In this document: in pieces, positions 1-8,321 of the stretch | Position numbering within the stretch: the first letter of the stretch is position 1 | How the letters are laid out: each line of letters begins with the position of its first letter | Assembly (NCBI GenBank): GCA_017513135.1 | Contig: JAFWDH010000022.1 | Coordinates: forward strand, 62,001 to 126,000 | Direction: 5' to 3' | DNA length: 64,000 nucleotides | DNA from: Oscillospiraceae bacterium | Lineage (GTDB): Bacteria > Bacillota > Clostridia > Oscillospirales > Ruminococcaceae | The notes under the pieces: generated by a model | The model's database searches: none | The model's input: the letters and a program-made list of their open reading frames with translations, nothing else | What the model was told of the DNA's origin: nothing | Position numbers and translations under genes: made by a program

Positions 1-555
1 CCTGTAGGTCTGATTTCCGGGGTCAAGCTCACATGCTCTCCTTATATGGTCCATCGCCGCCAGCCTGTTGCCGAGTCCCTGACTCGCACAGGCGCTGTAA
101 TAGTACCATTCTGCGGTCCTTTCGGCAGAAGGCACCCTACCGAGCCATTGCTGTGCGTTTGAGTATGCTCCAGCGCGAAGGCTTCTGTATGCCTGTTCCA
201 TAGGACTTGATGAAGAAGAACCTGCTGTACCCTGCGGCTGATATGAACGGTAAAAGCTGAAACCGAACGGTCCGAACTGGAAGAAGTCGTATGATCCGCC
301 TGTGTTCCCTGTTCCGCCGCTGCCTGTCCTTCCTGCTGAGTATCCGCTGTTCGCGGAATATCCTGCTGACCTTGAAGACGGGTTTTTGATCTCCTCGTAT
401 GCCGCATTGATCTCGTTCATACGCTGTTCAGCGGAACTGTCTCCCTGATTCAGGTCAGGGTGATACTTCTTTGCAAGGTTACGGTATGCTTTTTTTATCT
501 CTTCATCTGTTGCGTTTCTCGGCACCCCGAGAACCTCATACGGATCACGGTACAT
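1..555 (-). CDS. DnaJ-domain cochaperone with TPR-like tail (partial)
   Basis: The reading frame starts at the ATG at 553-555 and runs off the left edge, so the 3' end is missing; 185 codons are visible. It opens with a J domain (about residues 1-65) containing the HPD motif in KYHPDLNQG, which stimulates the ATPase of DnaK-type Hsp70 chaperones. A Gly/Ser/Phe-rich linker follows (about 70-120), as in many J proteins. The last 65 visible residues ([18 protein letters not shown] and on) look like a helical tetratricopeptide-type repeat. There is no Cys-rich zinc region in what is visible, so this is a small accessory J protein, not the main DnaJ. Its start overlaps the end of the next upstream gene by 11 bases, which implies translational coupling. 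Confidence 0.88.
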   Translation of the reverse strand, partial: MYRDPYEVLGVPRNATDEEIKKAYRNLAKKYHPDLNQGDSSAEQRMNEINAAYEEIKNPSSRSAGYSANSGYSAGRTGSGGTGNTGGSYDFFQFGPFGFSFYRSYQPQGTAGSSSSSPMEQAYRSLRAGAYSNAQQWLGRVPSAERTAEWYYYSACASQGLGNRLAAMDHIRRACELDPGNQTYR

Positions 556-1384
556 CTTTTTCTCCAACCGGTCTGCTTTCAAAGTGTTTTCTGAATTCTT
601 TTGTCATCCCGCTGTATATTATGCTTTCGATCACTGAACTGTAGCTTATGATCGGCAGAAACGTGTATATCTCAGAGATATCCCCGATAAAGAGGTCCAC
701 GGCATTTTTCTGCCATTCGGCTGATCCCATCCCTGACTGCATCAGCGGATTATATCTGTTGTGCTTTTTATCCTCTTCCAGATCCAGAACAGCGTCCAGG
801 AGATAAAGATATCTTCCGACAGCAGACCCGAATTCTCTGAGATGCTTTGCCCAGTAATCGTCCTGATAATAAACAAACGTCTCCCCAAGCAGAGTTCCGA
901 AAAGATTGCACAGTCCGTCGATGTCTCCTGACTGGCTCTCTTCCATCATGGATATCCTGTCTAGTGATTCTTTGATCACGGACGCCTGTCTGGGAAGTCT
1001 TGCGGAAGCATTTCTGAACGGGCGTGAAAGGATGCGCGATGCGGTCAGTTTTACCGGATCCCTGTCGTCACGCCAGTCGTCGATCGCCTTGTAATATGCC
1101 AGAATCGTCCCGATATCCGACACATACCCCGTGAAGATATTATCACTCATCTCACGGCCGGAAAACGGATGGAGAGGACAGCTTCCTGTATGCCTTTCTG
1201 TTTGAGGCTCGTACATGGAAGTCAGGATCATCCACAGGAAGACGAGATCATAACTGAGCGACAGCGTTCCGCTCAGCAGCCCGTTTTTCCTCAGTTCGGA
1301 ACATATCCCGCAGTATACCGATCTGTATTCCGCGAAATCTTTTTCTTCCAGACTCGATCTGTCTGCTGTAAGATAACCGAACAT
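545..1384 (-). CDS. DUF5685-like uncharacterised protein
   Basis: A protein of 279 residues starting [17 protein letters not shown]. This start is chosen because AAGGGGGA lies 8 bases before the ATG at 1384; the frame stays open upstream but has no other good ribosome site. Near the N terminus is a Cys pair ([14 protein letters not shown]), and further in a C-P-L-H segment; the rest is predicted helical with Asp-rich stretches ([22 protein letters not shown]). The pattern matches a Clostridia family usually labelled DUF5685, often found next to a small J-domain gene, as here. That co-occurrence suggests a client or partner of the J protein. The helical Asp-rich pattern is faintly like prenyl-synthase-type all-alpha folds, but I would not assign an activity. 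Family label from memory, moderate certainty. Confidence 0.7.
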   Translation of the reverse strand: MFGYLTADRSSLEEKDFAEYRSVYCGICSELRKNGLLSGTLSLSYDLVFLWMILTSMYEPQTERHTGSCPLHPFSGREMSDNIFTGYVSDIGTILAYYKAIDDWRDDRDPVKLTASRILSRPFRNASARLPRQASVIKESLDRISMMEESQSGDIDGLCNLFGTLLGETFVYYQDDYWAKHLREFGSAVGRYLYLLDAVLDLEEDKKHNRYNPLMQSGMGSAEWQKNAVDLFIGDISEIYTFLPIISYSSVIESIIYSGMTKEFRKHFESRPVGEKDVP

Positions 1385-1440
1385 ATCAGGAGTCCCCCTT
1401 ACCGCAAATATACCATATCTTTTTGAAAAAAGTGTTTCGG

Positions 1441-1475
1441 AAGACAAAAACGCCGTCGTCTTGCGACGGCGGCGC
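1441..1475 (-). terminator. Rho-independent terminator after the EF-G-like gene
   Basis: Read on the minus strand, an 8-bp perfect stem (CGCCGTCG / CGACGGCG) with a 5-base loop is followed by TTTTTGT. It lies 16 bases beyond the stop codon of the EF-G-like gene and about 57 bases before the start of the DUF5685-like gene, so it separates two transcription units. Confidence 0.85.
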
Positions 1476-1490
1476 ATTTTTGTGAATGAA

Positions 1491-3566
1491 TTATTCTTCT
1501 TCCTCTTCTCTGAGGTCTGCGGCATCCGCAATGACTTTTGCTTCGAGATGGCTCGGCAGCGGATCATAACGGAGGAAATCAAGTGAGAATGTTCCTCTTC
1601 CCTGCGTAGATGATCTCATAAATGCCGTGAAGTCCTGCATCTCAGCTTCCGGTACTTCCGCTTCAACGAGCATCAGTCCGTCTTCGGAGGGGTTCATGCC
1701 GAGAACACGTCCGCGGCGCTTGGTAACTTCACTCATGATGTCTCCGGTATTGTCATTGGGGACATATGCCTTAAGTGTGCAGATAGGCTCAAGAAGTGTG
1801 GGCTTCGCCTGGGCGCATGCAGCCTTGTATGCAAGACGGGCTGCTGACTTGAAGGCGACTTCCTTTGAGTCGACGGGATGGTATTTTCCATCATACAGTG
1901 TGGCGCGGAATCCGACCATCGGGTATCCGGCGAGAACACCGTGGAGCATCGCTTCGCGGATTCCCTTTTCGACTGCGGGGATGAATTCCTTCGGAACTGT
2001 TCCGCCGACGACTGCGTTGACGAATTCGAAATCTTCACCGGGAAGAGGCTCGAATCTCATCTCAACGACACCGAACTGACCGGCACCGCCGGACTGCTTC
2101 TTGTGTTTGCCTTCAGCCTCTGCTGTCCCGCGGATCGTCTCACGGTAAGCGATCCTGGGAACCTGGAGTCCTACTTCGACGCCGAACTTTGATTTGAGCT
2201 TGCCGACGACGACTTCAAGATGCTGTTCTCCGAGTCCGGAGATGATCTGCTGGCTGGTCTCGCTGTTGACATGATATGTGACGGTCCTGTCTTCTTCGAG
2301 GAGCTTCTGGATTCCGGAAGATATCTTTCCCTCATCGCCCTTGTTCGCTGCGTAGATCGCCATGGACATCGTGGGCTTCGGGAACTCGATGGATTTTACA
2401 TTGAACAGCTTGTCCGCATCGCAGAGCGTATCGCCTGTATGTGTAGATGTGAGCTTCGTTACGGCTCCGATATCTCCTGCGGAGATCTCCTTCGTATCGA
2501 CCTGCTTCTTGCCTTTGATCACGAGAAGCTTGCCGGGTCTCTCACTCTCTCCTGTGGCAGCGACTACGGGAGCGCTGGAATCAGTCAGCTTTCCTGAGAG
2601 GACCTTAACGAATGAAAGTTTTCCTACGAACGGGTCGGCAACGGTCCTGAAGACATATGCCACCAGCGGTCCGTTCTCGCTGATCTCGAGTTTGACGGGA
2701 TTGCCGTCTTTATCGGTGACCTCATAGTCTTCCTCATCGGAGGGAGCAGGAGCGAGAGCTGCAAAATACTTCAGAGCAAGATCGATGCCCTCGCGGGTGA
2801 TGCTGTCTCCGGCGATTACAGGATACAGCGTGCCGGCTTTTGTTCCCTTCTTGATGCCGTTGACGAGCTCTTCATGGGTGAAGGGCTCTTCAGCAAAGAA
2901 CTTCTCCATAAGGTCATCATCGACTTCAGCAACGGCTTCGTTGATGTCGTTCATCAGTTCATCGATGTAGCCGTCAGTATCGGGCACGGGGACCTCAGTG
3001 GCTTTTCCGTCCTGATATGTATATGCCTTGTTATCAAGCAGATCCACGAAGACAGTGGGCTTTCCTTCCTGGATGACGGGAAGAACTACCGGGCAGACTC
3101 CGGATCCGAAATGGCTCTCAAGATCGGCGAAGGTCTTCTTGAAATCGGCGTTCTCAACGCTGGTGCTTCCCACGAAGAACAGTATTGAGCGCTTGTTGTT
3201 CTTGGCAAGCTTAAAAGCCTTTTCCGTTCCTACGCTGACTCCGCTTCTCGCAGAAAGGACGACTGCTACGCTTTCAGCAGCCTGAACGCCTTCATACATT
3301 CCCAGCTCGAAATCGAAGAGGCCGGGTGCGTCGAGAAGATTCATCTTCACTCCGTTGTACTCAAGAGGAGCAACGGCGAGAGAAATGGAAGCCTTGCGGC
3401 GGATCTCTTCATCTTCAAAGTCCATGACTGTCGTTCCGGCTGCAACAGAACCGAAACGGTCGGATGACTTTGTGAGGAACAGAAGCGCTTCAGCAAATGA
3501 AGTTTTACCGGCAGAGCTGTGTCCGGCAAGAAGGATATTACGGATCTTTTCCGGTGAGTATCCCAT
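1491..3566 (-). CDS. EF-G-like translational GTPase lacking the NKxD motif
   Basis: 691 residues with the whole EF-G architecture: GTPase domain (1-265), domain II beta barrel (about 290-375), domain III (about 385-460), the domain IV/V core (about 460-680) and an acidic tail. The P loop is GHSSAGKT and the switch II motif is DAPG, so nucleotide binding is plausible. The guanine-specificity motif NKxD is gone: where EF-G reads F-V-N-K-M-D-R-E-N-A-D-F, this protein reads F-V-G-S-T-S-V-E-N-A-D-F. It is therefore the second, divergent EF-G-like paralogue found in many Clostridia, not the housekeeping EF-G. It may work on the ribosome in a specialised role or be a non-canonical NTPase; function unknown. 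ATG at 3566 has AGGGGGA about 10 bases upstream. It forms its own transcription unit with a terminator downstream. Confidence 0.9.
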   Translation of the reverse strand: MGYSPEKIRNILLAGHSSAGKTSFAEALLFLTKSSDRFGSVAAGTTVMDFEDEEIRRKASISLAVAPLEYNGVKMNLLDAPGLFDFELGMYEGVQAAESVAVVLSARSGVSVGTEKAFKLAKNNKRSILFFVGSTSVENADFKKTFADLESHFGSGVCPVVLPVIQEGKPTVFVDLLDNKAYTYQDGKATEVPVPDTDGYIDELMNDINEAVAEVDDDLMEKFFAEEPFTHEELVNGIKKGTKAGTLYPVIAGDSITREGIDLALKYFAALAPAPSDEEDYEVTDKDGNPVKLEISENGPLVAYVFRTVADPFVGKLSFVKVLSGKLTDSSAPVVAATGESERPGKLLVIKGKKQVDTKEISAGDIGAVTKLTSTHTGDTLCDADKLFNVKSIEFPKPTMSMAIYAANKGDEGKISSGIQKLLEEDRTVTYHVNSETSQQIISGLGEQHLEVVVGKLKSKFGVEVGLQVPRIAYRETIRGTAEAEGKHKKQSGGAGQFGVVEMRFEPLPGEDFEFVNAVVGGTVPKEFIPAVEKGIREAMLHGVLAGYPMVGFRATLYDGKYHPVDSKEVAFKSAARLAYKAACAQAKPTLLEPICTLKAYVPNDNTGDIMSEVTKRRGRVLGMNPSEDGLMLVEAEVPEAEMQDFTAFMRSSTQGRGTFSLDFLRYDPLPSHLEAKVIADAADLREEEEE

Positions 3567-3732
3567 GGATAGTAGTCCCCCTATCTATTAATGAACCTGA
3601 ACGGGTTTTTTTACAACATTCAAATTTTACCATATGAGGCCGACAAATCAAATAGATTTTTCGTCTTCCTATGATAATCGGCATCTGTTTCCGGAAGTAT
3701 ATGACCGATCCGGTTTTCGATACGTGCTATAT

Positions 3733-6249
3733 CTATCTCATAATAAGGACTGACACGAGATGTATGATAGACCAGATGATCTGGAACAGCGCAACCGATG
3801 TGATCTTGACCGTATCGAGTCCTCCGAAAAGCGCGAGGACCGCAGCAAGGACGATGCCGACACACATTCCGACAAGTCCCATGATCGAGGACAGTCCCGT
3901 CGTTCCTATCAGGTCATTGCATCCTATCATTCCGCTCAGGAATGCGCCGACAGAGCCGACATGGGTCAGGCTGGAAGCGGAGTGTCTGGTGTACTCGGTC
4001 CTCTTCGCCAGTTCCTGCATCGAACTGTCCCTGACCATCGTGATCATGGACTGCGGGATATCATACATGCGGGATATCTTTTCAGGTGAGATGATGAAGT
4101 CTCTTGTCCTGACTATGATGCTGATTTCATTCTTGACCAGGCCGCGCAGGAGCTTCGTCATATCCTCGTCAGGAGAGTACCCTATCACGAACATGGCGTA
4201 AAGCTTTCCCGCCACCGCAAGATATATCGCGTCCCTTGTAGACGCCTTGGTATATCTGTTTTCGTAGTCGCGGGAAGGGACCTCGATATCGTGCGATTCG
4301 AGCATCTCACGCCTGCCGACAAGGATCCTGTTCTGATCGACCCAGAAGCTGAATCCGAGTCCCTCTTCATATACTACGCTGTCCGTGTCGAAGAGCATGT
4401 CTGTCTTGCCCTGAATGACCTTCATAAACATATGAGACATAGTGTCGCAGGAATGGATAAGGACCGAAGCCGCATATAAGATCGCCTGGTCTATCCTTTC
4501 CTTCTCGAAAGTCTTGATACCGTGCAGAAGAACCTTTTCCCTCGGGAACAGTTCTCTTCCCTCAAGAACGACGCTGTTCGCACCCGCGATATCTTCTGCA
4601 GCCGCATATCCCGGCAGCACCGCTCCAAGCCTGTTGAGCCTGTTCTGAAGAACGTGAATAGGAAGCTCGAACATCAGGAAGGACATGAACGGAGCGCTTA
4701 TTGCAGCTGAAAGAGCGCAGACTCTGAAAGAATCCGCGAAAGACAGCCCCTTAGCGAAGAATGAGATAACTCCGAGCAGTATGCACGCGAGCGCTATGAA
4801 CGGCTCCGCTTTTCTCGTCTTGTTAAAGTCGACATTGTCGGAGTCGCAGTAGTACGCAAACCTGTCAGTGTATCCGGTCCTCCTGTTGATCAGGACCCCG
4901 GTAGACTTATCGGAAAGATCGTTGGACAGCATCTGAACGAACGGTTTGTCAGTCACGACTTCAGAAGCATATTTCTGGGGATTCTCTGATATGCTCCTGA
5001 AATTCTTGAGATCCCTTGTAGCCTTGAGCATCTCGCCCAGCACAGACATGAACAGTGCAAATGAAGAGATACATGCCGAGTAGCTGCTAGTGGGATACGT
5101 GTTCGTGAGTATGCTGACGACAGGTTCAGCCATCGAAACGATCGATGAGAAACCGACCAGCGAGGTGAGCTGCGGCTTGAACGTGAAAATACCGGCAATG
5201 CCTGCAAAAACCGTCTTCCAGTTAAGGATTATTCCTATCAGCATGCATACTGCCGTCACTATGGAGGAGGTCCTGTCATAGCCCGTCCCCTTCATAGCAG
5301 TGATATAAGCGAACGCTATAATGACCACGGATACGACAGCAGTGAAGACCGTGGAGATTATTGACCTTGAGGCACGGCGGCTGAGCGTCTCGAAGATCGC
5401 GTCCGGATCCTCCTCACGGTCGGTACCGACCTCGTCAAGATCGACATAATCAAGTTCAACATTCCGGTCTCTTCTTCTGCCGCGCTTCTTCGTATCGCCG
5501 TGTTCGACAATCACAGTATCACCGAAAAGCTCGCGGAAGTTGTCATCCATGCTTTCCTTGATATTGAGTATTCCCTGTGTGATGCTGGCCTTCGTCTCTT
5601 CATCAAGCCTCAGCTCACCGCGTGTATACTCATCAGTCGGTTCATCCGAGCCTGTTTCTTTTCTGTCTTCGTCGATCTGCGGAATAATGTTGAATGTTGC
5701 GGTCTTTTCGGTAAAAACAGGGTGTTCTTCAGCACCGTCGCGTGAGAAGTCGATCTCCTCCTCGGGTTCTTCCTCCCTCTTGTTTTCCGGATGGCCGATC
5801 ACGAAGTCACCTGTGTAATCGTTCGGGATCGCGTCAAAACTCCCTGTCAGCTGCCTGCTGATGGATCTCAGATCGCGTACGTTTTCCTGTTCGCTCTGTT
5901 CCTTGACGGGAGCTTCCTCATTTACGGACGCGCTGCGGACCGTTTCTTTCTCACTGTCGGTCCCAAGCAGCTCCTCTACAGAGATCGGAGTCCATCCCGC
6001 ATCGTCTTTTTTCTCTTCAGCTGCGGGAGCCGCGGCTGTCTCAACAGCTGCAGGCGCAGGGCTGAATGAAAAAATACTGTCACCGGCTGCGGGCCGGGTT
6101 TCAGAGTTCGGAGCAGCTGCTTCAGGCTGCGCATCTTCTTTCCCGGTTGTTTCTGTTGGCTTAGCGGTAACTACAGGCTGTCCGAGTTCCGCTTTTTTCT
6201 TTCGTATCTCGTCCAAAAGGGATTCAAGGTCATATCTGTTGTCAGTCAA
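3733..6249 (-). CDS. P-type ATPase-like membrane protein, catalytic motifs lost
   Basis: 838 residues. Residues 1-290 are hydrophilic, acidic and low in complexity (for example REEEPEEEIDFSRDG), and are probably a disordered cytoplasmic head. Two hydrophobic pairs follow (about 295-350 and 370-405), another near 480-530, and one at the C terminus (765-837). The layout and local sequence follow P-type (P1B-like) pumps: GANSVVLEGRELFP (557-569) aligns with the V-D-T-V-V-F-D-K-T-G-T-L-T phosphorylation site, GLGFSFWVDQNRILVGRREM (630-649) with the nucleotide-domain segment, and IIVRTRDF (711-718) with the VMLTGDN segment. The phosphorylated Asp is Glu563, the KTGT is lost, TGD is T-R-D, and no TGES or GDGxND is evident. 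It probably cannot pump ions. TTG start at 6249 with GGAGG upstream; only 15 bases separate it from rlmB, so the two are cotranscribed. Confidence 0.72.
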   Translation of the reverse strand: MTDNRYDLESLLDEIRKKKAELGQPVVTAKPTETTGKEDAQPEAAAPNSETRPAAGDSIFSFSPAPAAVETAAAPAAEEKKDDAGWTPISVEELLGTDSEKETVRSASVNEEAPVKEQSEQENVRDLRSISRQLTGSFDAIPNDYTGDFVIGHPENKREEEPEEEIDFSRDGAEEHPVFTEKTATFNIIPQIDEDRKETGSDEPTDEYTRGELRLDEETKASITQGILNIKESMDDNFRELFGDTVIVEHGDTKKRGRRRDRNVELDYVDLDEVGTDREEDPDAIFETLSRRASRSIISTVFTAVVSVVIIAFAYITAMKGTGYDRTSSIVTAVCMLIGIILNWKTVFAGIAGIFTFKPQLTSLVGFSSIVSMAEPVVSILTNTYPTSSYSACISSFALFMSVLGEMLKATRDLKNFRSISENPQKYASEVVTDKPFVQMLSNDLSDKSTGVLINRRTGYTDRFAYYCDSDNVDFNKTRKAEPFIALACILLGVISFFAKGLSFADSFRVCALSAAISAPFMSFLMFELPIHVLQNRLNRLGAVLPGYAAAEDIAGANSVVLEGRELFPREKVLLHGIKTFEKERIDQAILYAASVLIHSCDTMSHMFMKVIQGKTDMLFDTDSVVYEEGLGFSFWVDQNRILVGRREMLESHDIEVPSRDYENRYTKASTRDAIYLAVAGKLYAMFVIGYSPDEDMTKLLRGLVKNEISIIVRTRDFIISPEKISRMYDIPQSMITMVRDSSMQELAKRTEYTRHSASSLTHVGSVGAFLSGMIGCNDLIGTTGLSSIMGLVGMCVGIVLAAVLALFGGLDTVKITSVALFQIIWSIIHLVSVLIMR

Positions 6250-6264
6250 ATTAAAAAACCTCCA

Positions 6265-7044
6265 TCAAGAGTTTCGCTGTCTGACTATCTCGTATATAAT
6301 TGCGCTGGCCGCCGCTGAGGCGTTCAGCGAATTAACTTTTCCATACATTGGCAGGGACACCGAACCGTCGCAGAGATCCTTCACCAGTCTCGAGACTCCG
6401 AAACCTTCGGAACCGATGATCAGAGCCACAGCCCCTGTCAGATCCGCGCTGAAACAGCTGACCCCGTCCATGTCTGCGCAGTAGCAGAAAACCCCTGCTT
6501 TTTTAAGTTCCCGGACAGTATTGGCTATATTGGACACTCTCGCGATCGGTATGTGGCTGCATGCTCCGGCTGAAGTCCTGTGAACGGTCGCGTTGACGCC
6601 GACGCCCCCTCTTTTGGGGATGATCACTCCGTGAACTCCCGCGCATTCAGCAGTCCGCAGGATAGCGCCCAGATTATGAGGGTCTTCTATTCCGTCTGCA
6701 ATGAGGATGAAAGGTGCCGTACCGCTCTCGGCTGACACTTTGAGGATATCCCCGACCGTCACATAATCACAGAATGAGGCGCTCAGCGCGACTCCCTGAT
6801 GACGTTCGCTTCCGCACATCTTTGCAAGTTTCTGCGGATGGACAGTCTTGACGACTGCACTTGCGCGTGACGCAAGCGCTTTATAGAATGAGAGGGTCTT
6901 TTCATCCTCTTCGCTGCTCACGAAAAGAGTGTCTGCCGGTCTTCCGCTCTTCAGAAATTCCGTCACGACATTGCGTCCGTACAGTATACCGCTCTCTTCT
7001 TCCGCAACTGCAGGCGTATTCTTTTTTTCTTCTTTAGTACTCAT
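6265..7044 (-). CDS. rlmB: 23S rRNA 2'-O-ribose methyltransferase, TrmH/RlmB type
   Basis: SpoU-family methyltransferase of 259 residues. An N-terminal substrate-binding domain starts at GILYGRNVVTEFL, and the SPOUT knot domain carries the motifs D-G-I-E-D-P-H-N-L-G-A-I-L-R (motif 1), IIGSEGFGVSRL (motif 2) and LPMYGKVNSLNASAAA (motif 3), which form the SAM pocket. RlmB methylates a conserved guanosine in 23S rRNA; other TrmH-family targets are possible. The frame is open to 7083, but an extended -10 (TGATATAAT) sits inside that extension, so the ATG at 7044 (MSTKEEKKN) is the likely start on a short leader. No clear ribosome site is visible. First gene of a two-gene unit with the P-type-like protein. 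Confidence 0.88.
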   Translation of the reverse strand: MSTKEEKKNTPAVAEEESGILYGRNVVTEFLKSGRPADTLFVSSEEDEKTLSFYKALASRASAVVKTVHPQKLAKMCGSERHQGVALSASFCDYVTVGDILKVSAESGTAPFILIADGIEDPHNLGAILRTAECAGVHGVIIPKRGGVGVNATVHRTSAGACSHIPIARVSNIANTVRELKKAGVFCYCADMDGVSCFSADLTGAVALIIGSEGFGVSRLVKDLCDGSVSLPMYGKVNSLNASAAASAIIYEIVRQRNS

Positions 7045-7051
7045 CCGAAAG

Positions 7052-7060
7052 ATTATATCA
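7052..7060 (-). promoter_or_regulatory. Extended -10 promoter of rlmB
   Basis: On the minus strand the sequence is TGATATAAT, a perfect TATAAT with the TGn extension. It lies 8 bases before the chosen rlmB start, which implies a very short or absent leader. The -35 region is weak. Confidence 0.6.
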
Positions 7061-7398
7061 CAATAATGTTTTTTATATAACAACTCTGTGTGAACACCGT
7101 TTCAGCCGCTGTTTTACTGTCAGTATTTTGTTTTATTCACTGTTTGATGTTGAAAACTCTGTTGAAAGTGTTGAAAAGCCTTAAAAACAGGACTATTTCA
7201 CAAACGAAAGTATGAATAAATAATCGCTGCAGTGGTTTTTTATTACTCTTTGGAATTATCCCACGACCTGCCGGGATCTCTGGATGCCGCCTCGGCCGTG
7301 TCAGGTCTTCTTTCCATAAATGTTCGTTTAAAATATACTTTAGAAAAAAAGAAATGCGGCGCTGTACATGCAGCAGCCGCGGATCAGGAGATGAGAGT
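7061..7398. other. Divergent intergenic region, rlmB / DNA glycosylase
   Basis: About 340 bases between divergent genes with no annotated-size gene. It contains three direct copies of TGTTGAAA (starting 7148, 7160 and 7169). These fall within a 22-codon plus-strand frame (7147-7215) that would encode a cationic amphipathic peptide, MLKTLLKVLKSLKNRTISQT then K-V. No ribosome site precedes it, so it is not called a gene. A TATACT element near 7334 may serve the glycosylase gene. Confidence 0.4.
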
Positions 7399-8202
7399 TT
7401 GAAAAAGACCTTTATCGTTCCCGGATTTTCTCTACGCGATACGCTCTACTGCGGACAGTGCTTCAGATTCATCCCATATGAGGACTCGTTTGCTGTCACG
7501 GTCGGAGACAGACGGATACTTGTCAGACAGGACGCAGACCTCATAACCGTCTCTTCGGATGAAAGCGCAGATCTGAGCTGGGCCGGCGATTATCTCGGGC
7601 TCAATGATGACTACAGAGCAGTAAACCTGTCCTTTTCAGCCGATCCGAAGCTCGCCGAGATAACCGGCAGATGCGGAACCATAAGGATCATGAGGCAGCC
7701 TTTCTGGGAGACGCTGGAGAGTTTCATTATATCCCAGAACAACAATATCCCGAGGATACAGAAGATAATTGAGAAGTTCTGCGAACTGTTCGGAAAGGAT
7801 ATGGGCGGATTCCATGCATTTCCTCTTCCGGAAGCCGTGGCACAGCTGGATGAAGATGACCTTTCTGAGCTGCACTGCGGATACAGAGCCCCTTACCTGA
7901 TAGATGCCGCGAAGAAAGTCTCCGACGGAACCATACAGGAGGAACTGCTCAGGGCTCTTCCGCTGGACGAGGCCAGAGACCTGCTCATGACGGTGAAGGG
8001 CGTCGGTCCCAAAGTGGCTGACTGCACTCTTCTGTTCGGTCTTCATCGGCTCGACGCATTTCCCAGAGATACCTGGATCAAGAAAGCCATGGCTGAACTG
8101 TTTCCGGAAGGTCTTCCCGAATGCGCCGCAGAAAACGCAGGTATTGCCCAGCAGTACATTTTCCACTATGCGAGAAACATGGGCATGCTTGAAAAAAAAT
8201 AA
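7399..8202 (+). CDS. ogg: 8-oxoguanine DNA glycosylase (OGG/HhH-GPD family)
   Basis: 267 residues from a TTG start, chosen because AGGAG lies 8 bases before it; upstream codons lack a site. The N-terminal beta domain (FIVPGFSLRDTLYCGQCFRF) is typical of OGG1-type enzymes, and the glutamine/cysteine-rich start of the HhH domain (FIISQNNNIPRI) follows. The helix-hairpin-helix-GPD motif is MTVKGVGPKVADCTLLFGL then DAFPRDTW; the Lys in GVGPKVADC is the Schiff-base residue and the Asp in FPRDTW is the second catalytic residue. It removes oxidised guanine (8-oxoG) opposite C and cuts the strand as a bifunctional lyase. Monocistronic or followed by the aldo/keto reductase, which has its own promoter. 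Confidence 0.9.
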   Translation: MKKTFIVPGFSLRDTLYCGQCFRFIPYEDSFAVTVGDRRILVRQDADLITVSSDESADLSWAGDYLGLNDDYRAVNLSFSADPKLAEITGRCGTIRIMRQPFWETLESFIISQNNNIPRIQKIIEKFCELFGKDMGGFHAFPLPEAVAQLDEDDLSELHCGYRAPYLIDAAKKVSDGTIQEELLRALPLDEARDLLMTVKGVGPKVADCTLLFGLHRLDAFPRDTWIKKAMAELFPEGLPECAAENAGIAQQYIFHYARNMGMLEKK

Positions 8203-8265
8203 GTCAAAGTGACAGAAAAAGGCTCTAAAGTTTGTAACTTGTGCGATTACGCAGTCCATGTCCTT

Positions 8266-8294
8266 TTGAAGTATGATTTATGTATATGAATAAT
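8266..8294 (+). promoter_or_regulatory. Candidate promoter of the aldo/keto reductase
   Basis: TTGAAG (8266-8271), a 17-base spacer and AATAAT (8289-8294), a reasonable sigma-A promoter, 28 bases upstream of the gene start. Confidence 0.5.
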
Positions 8295-8321
8295 CATCAA
8301 TGGTGTTTGGAGGTCAGATAA

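Noticed and set aside
7173-7187. A 15-base string GAAAAGCCTTAAAAA repeated at 21903-21917
   Set aside because: One to two such 15-mer matches are expected by chance in 64 kb of this composition; flanks are unrelated, so not treated as a repeat family.
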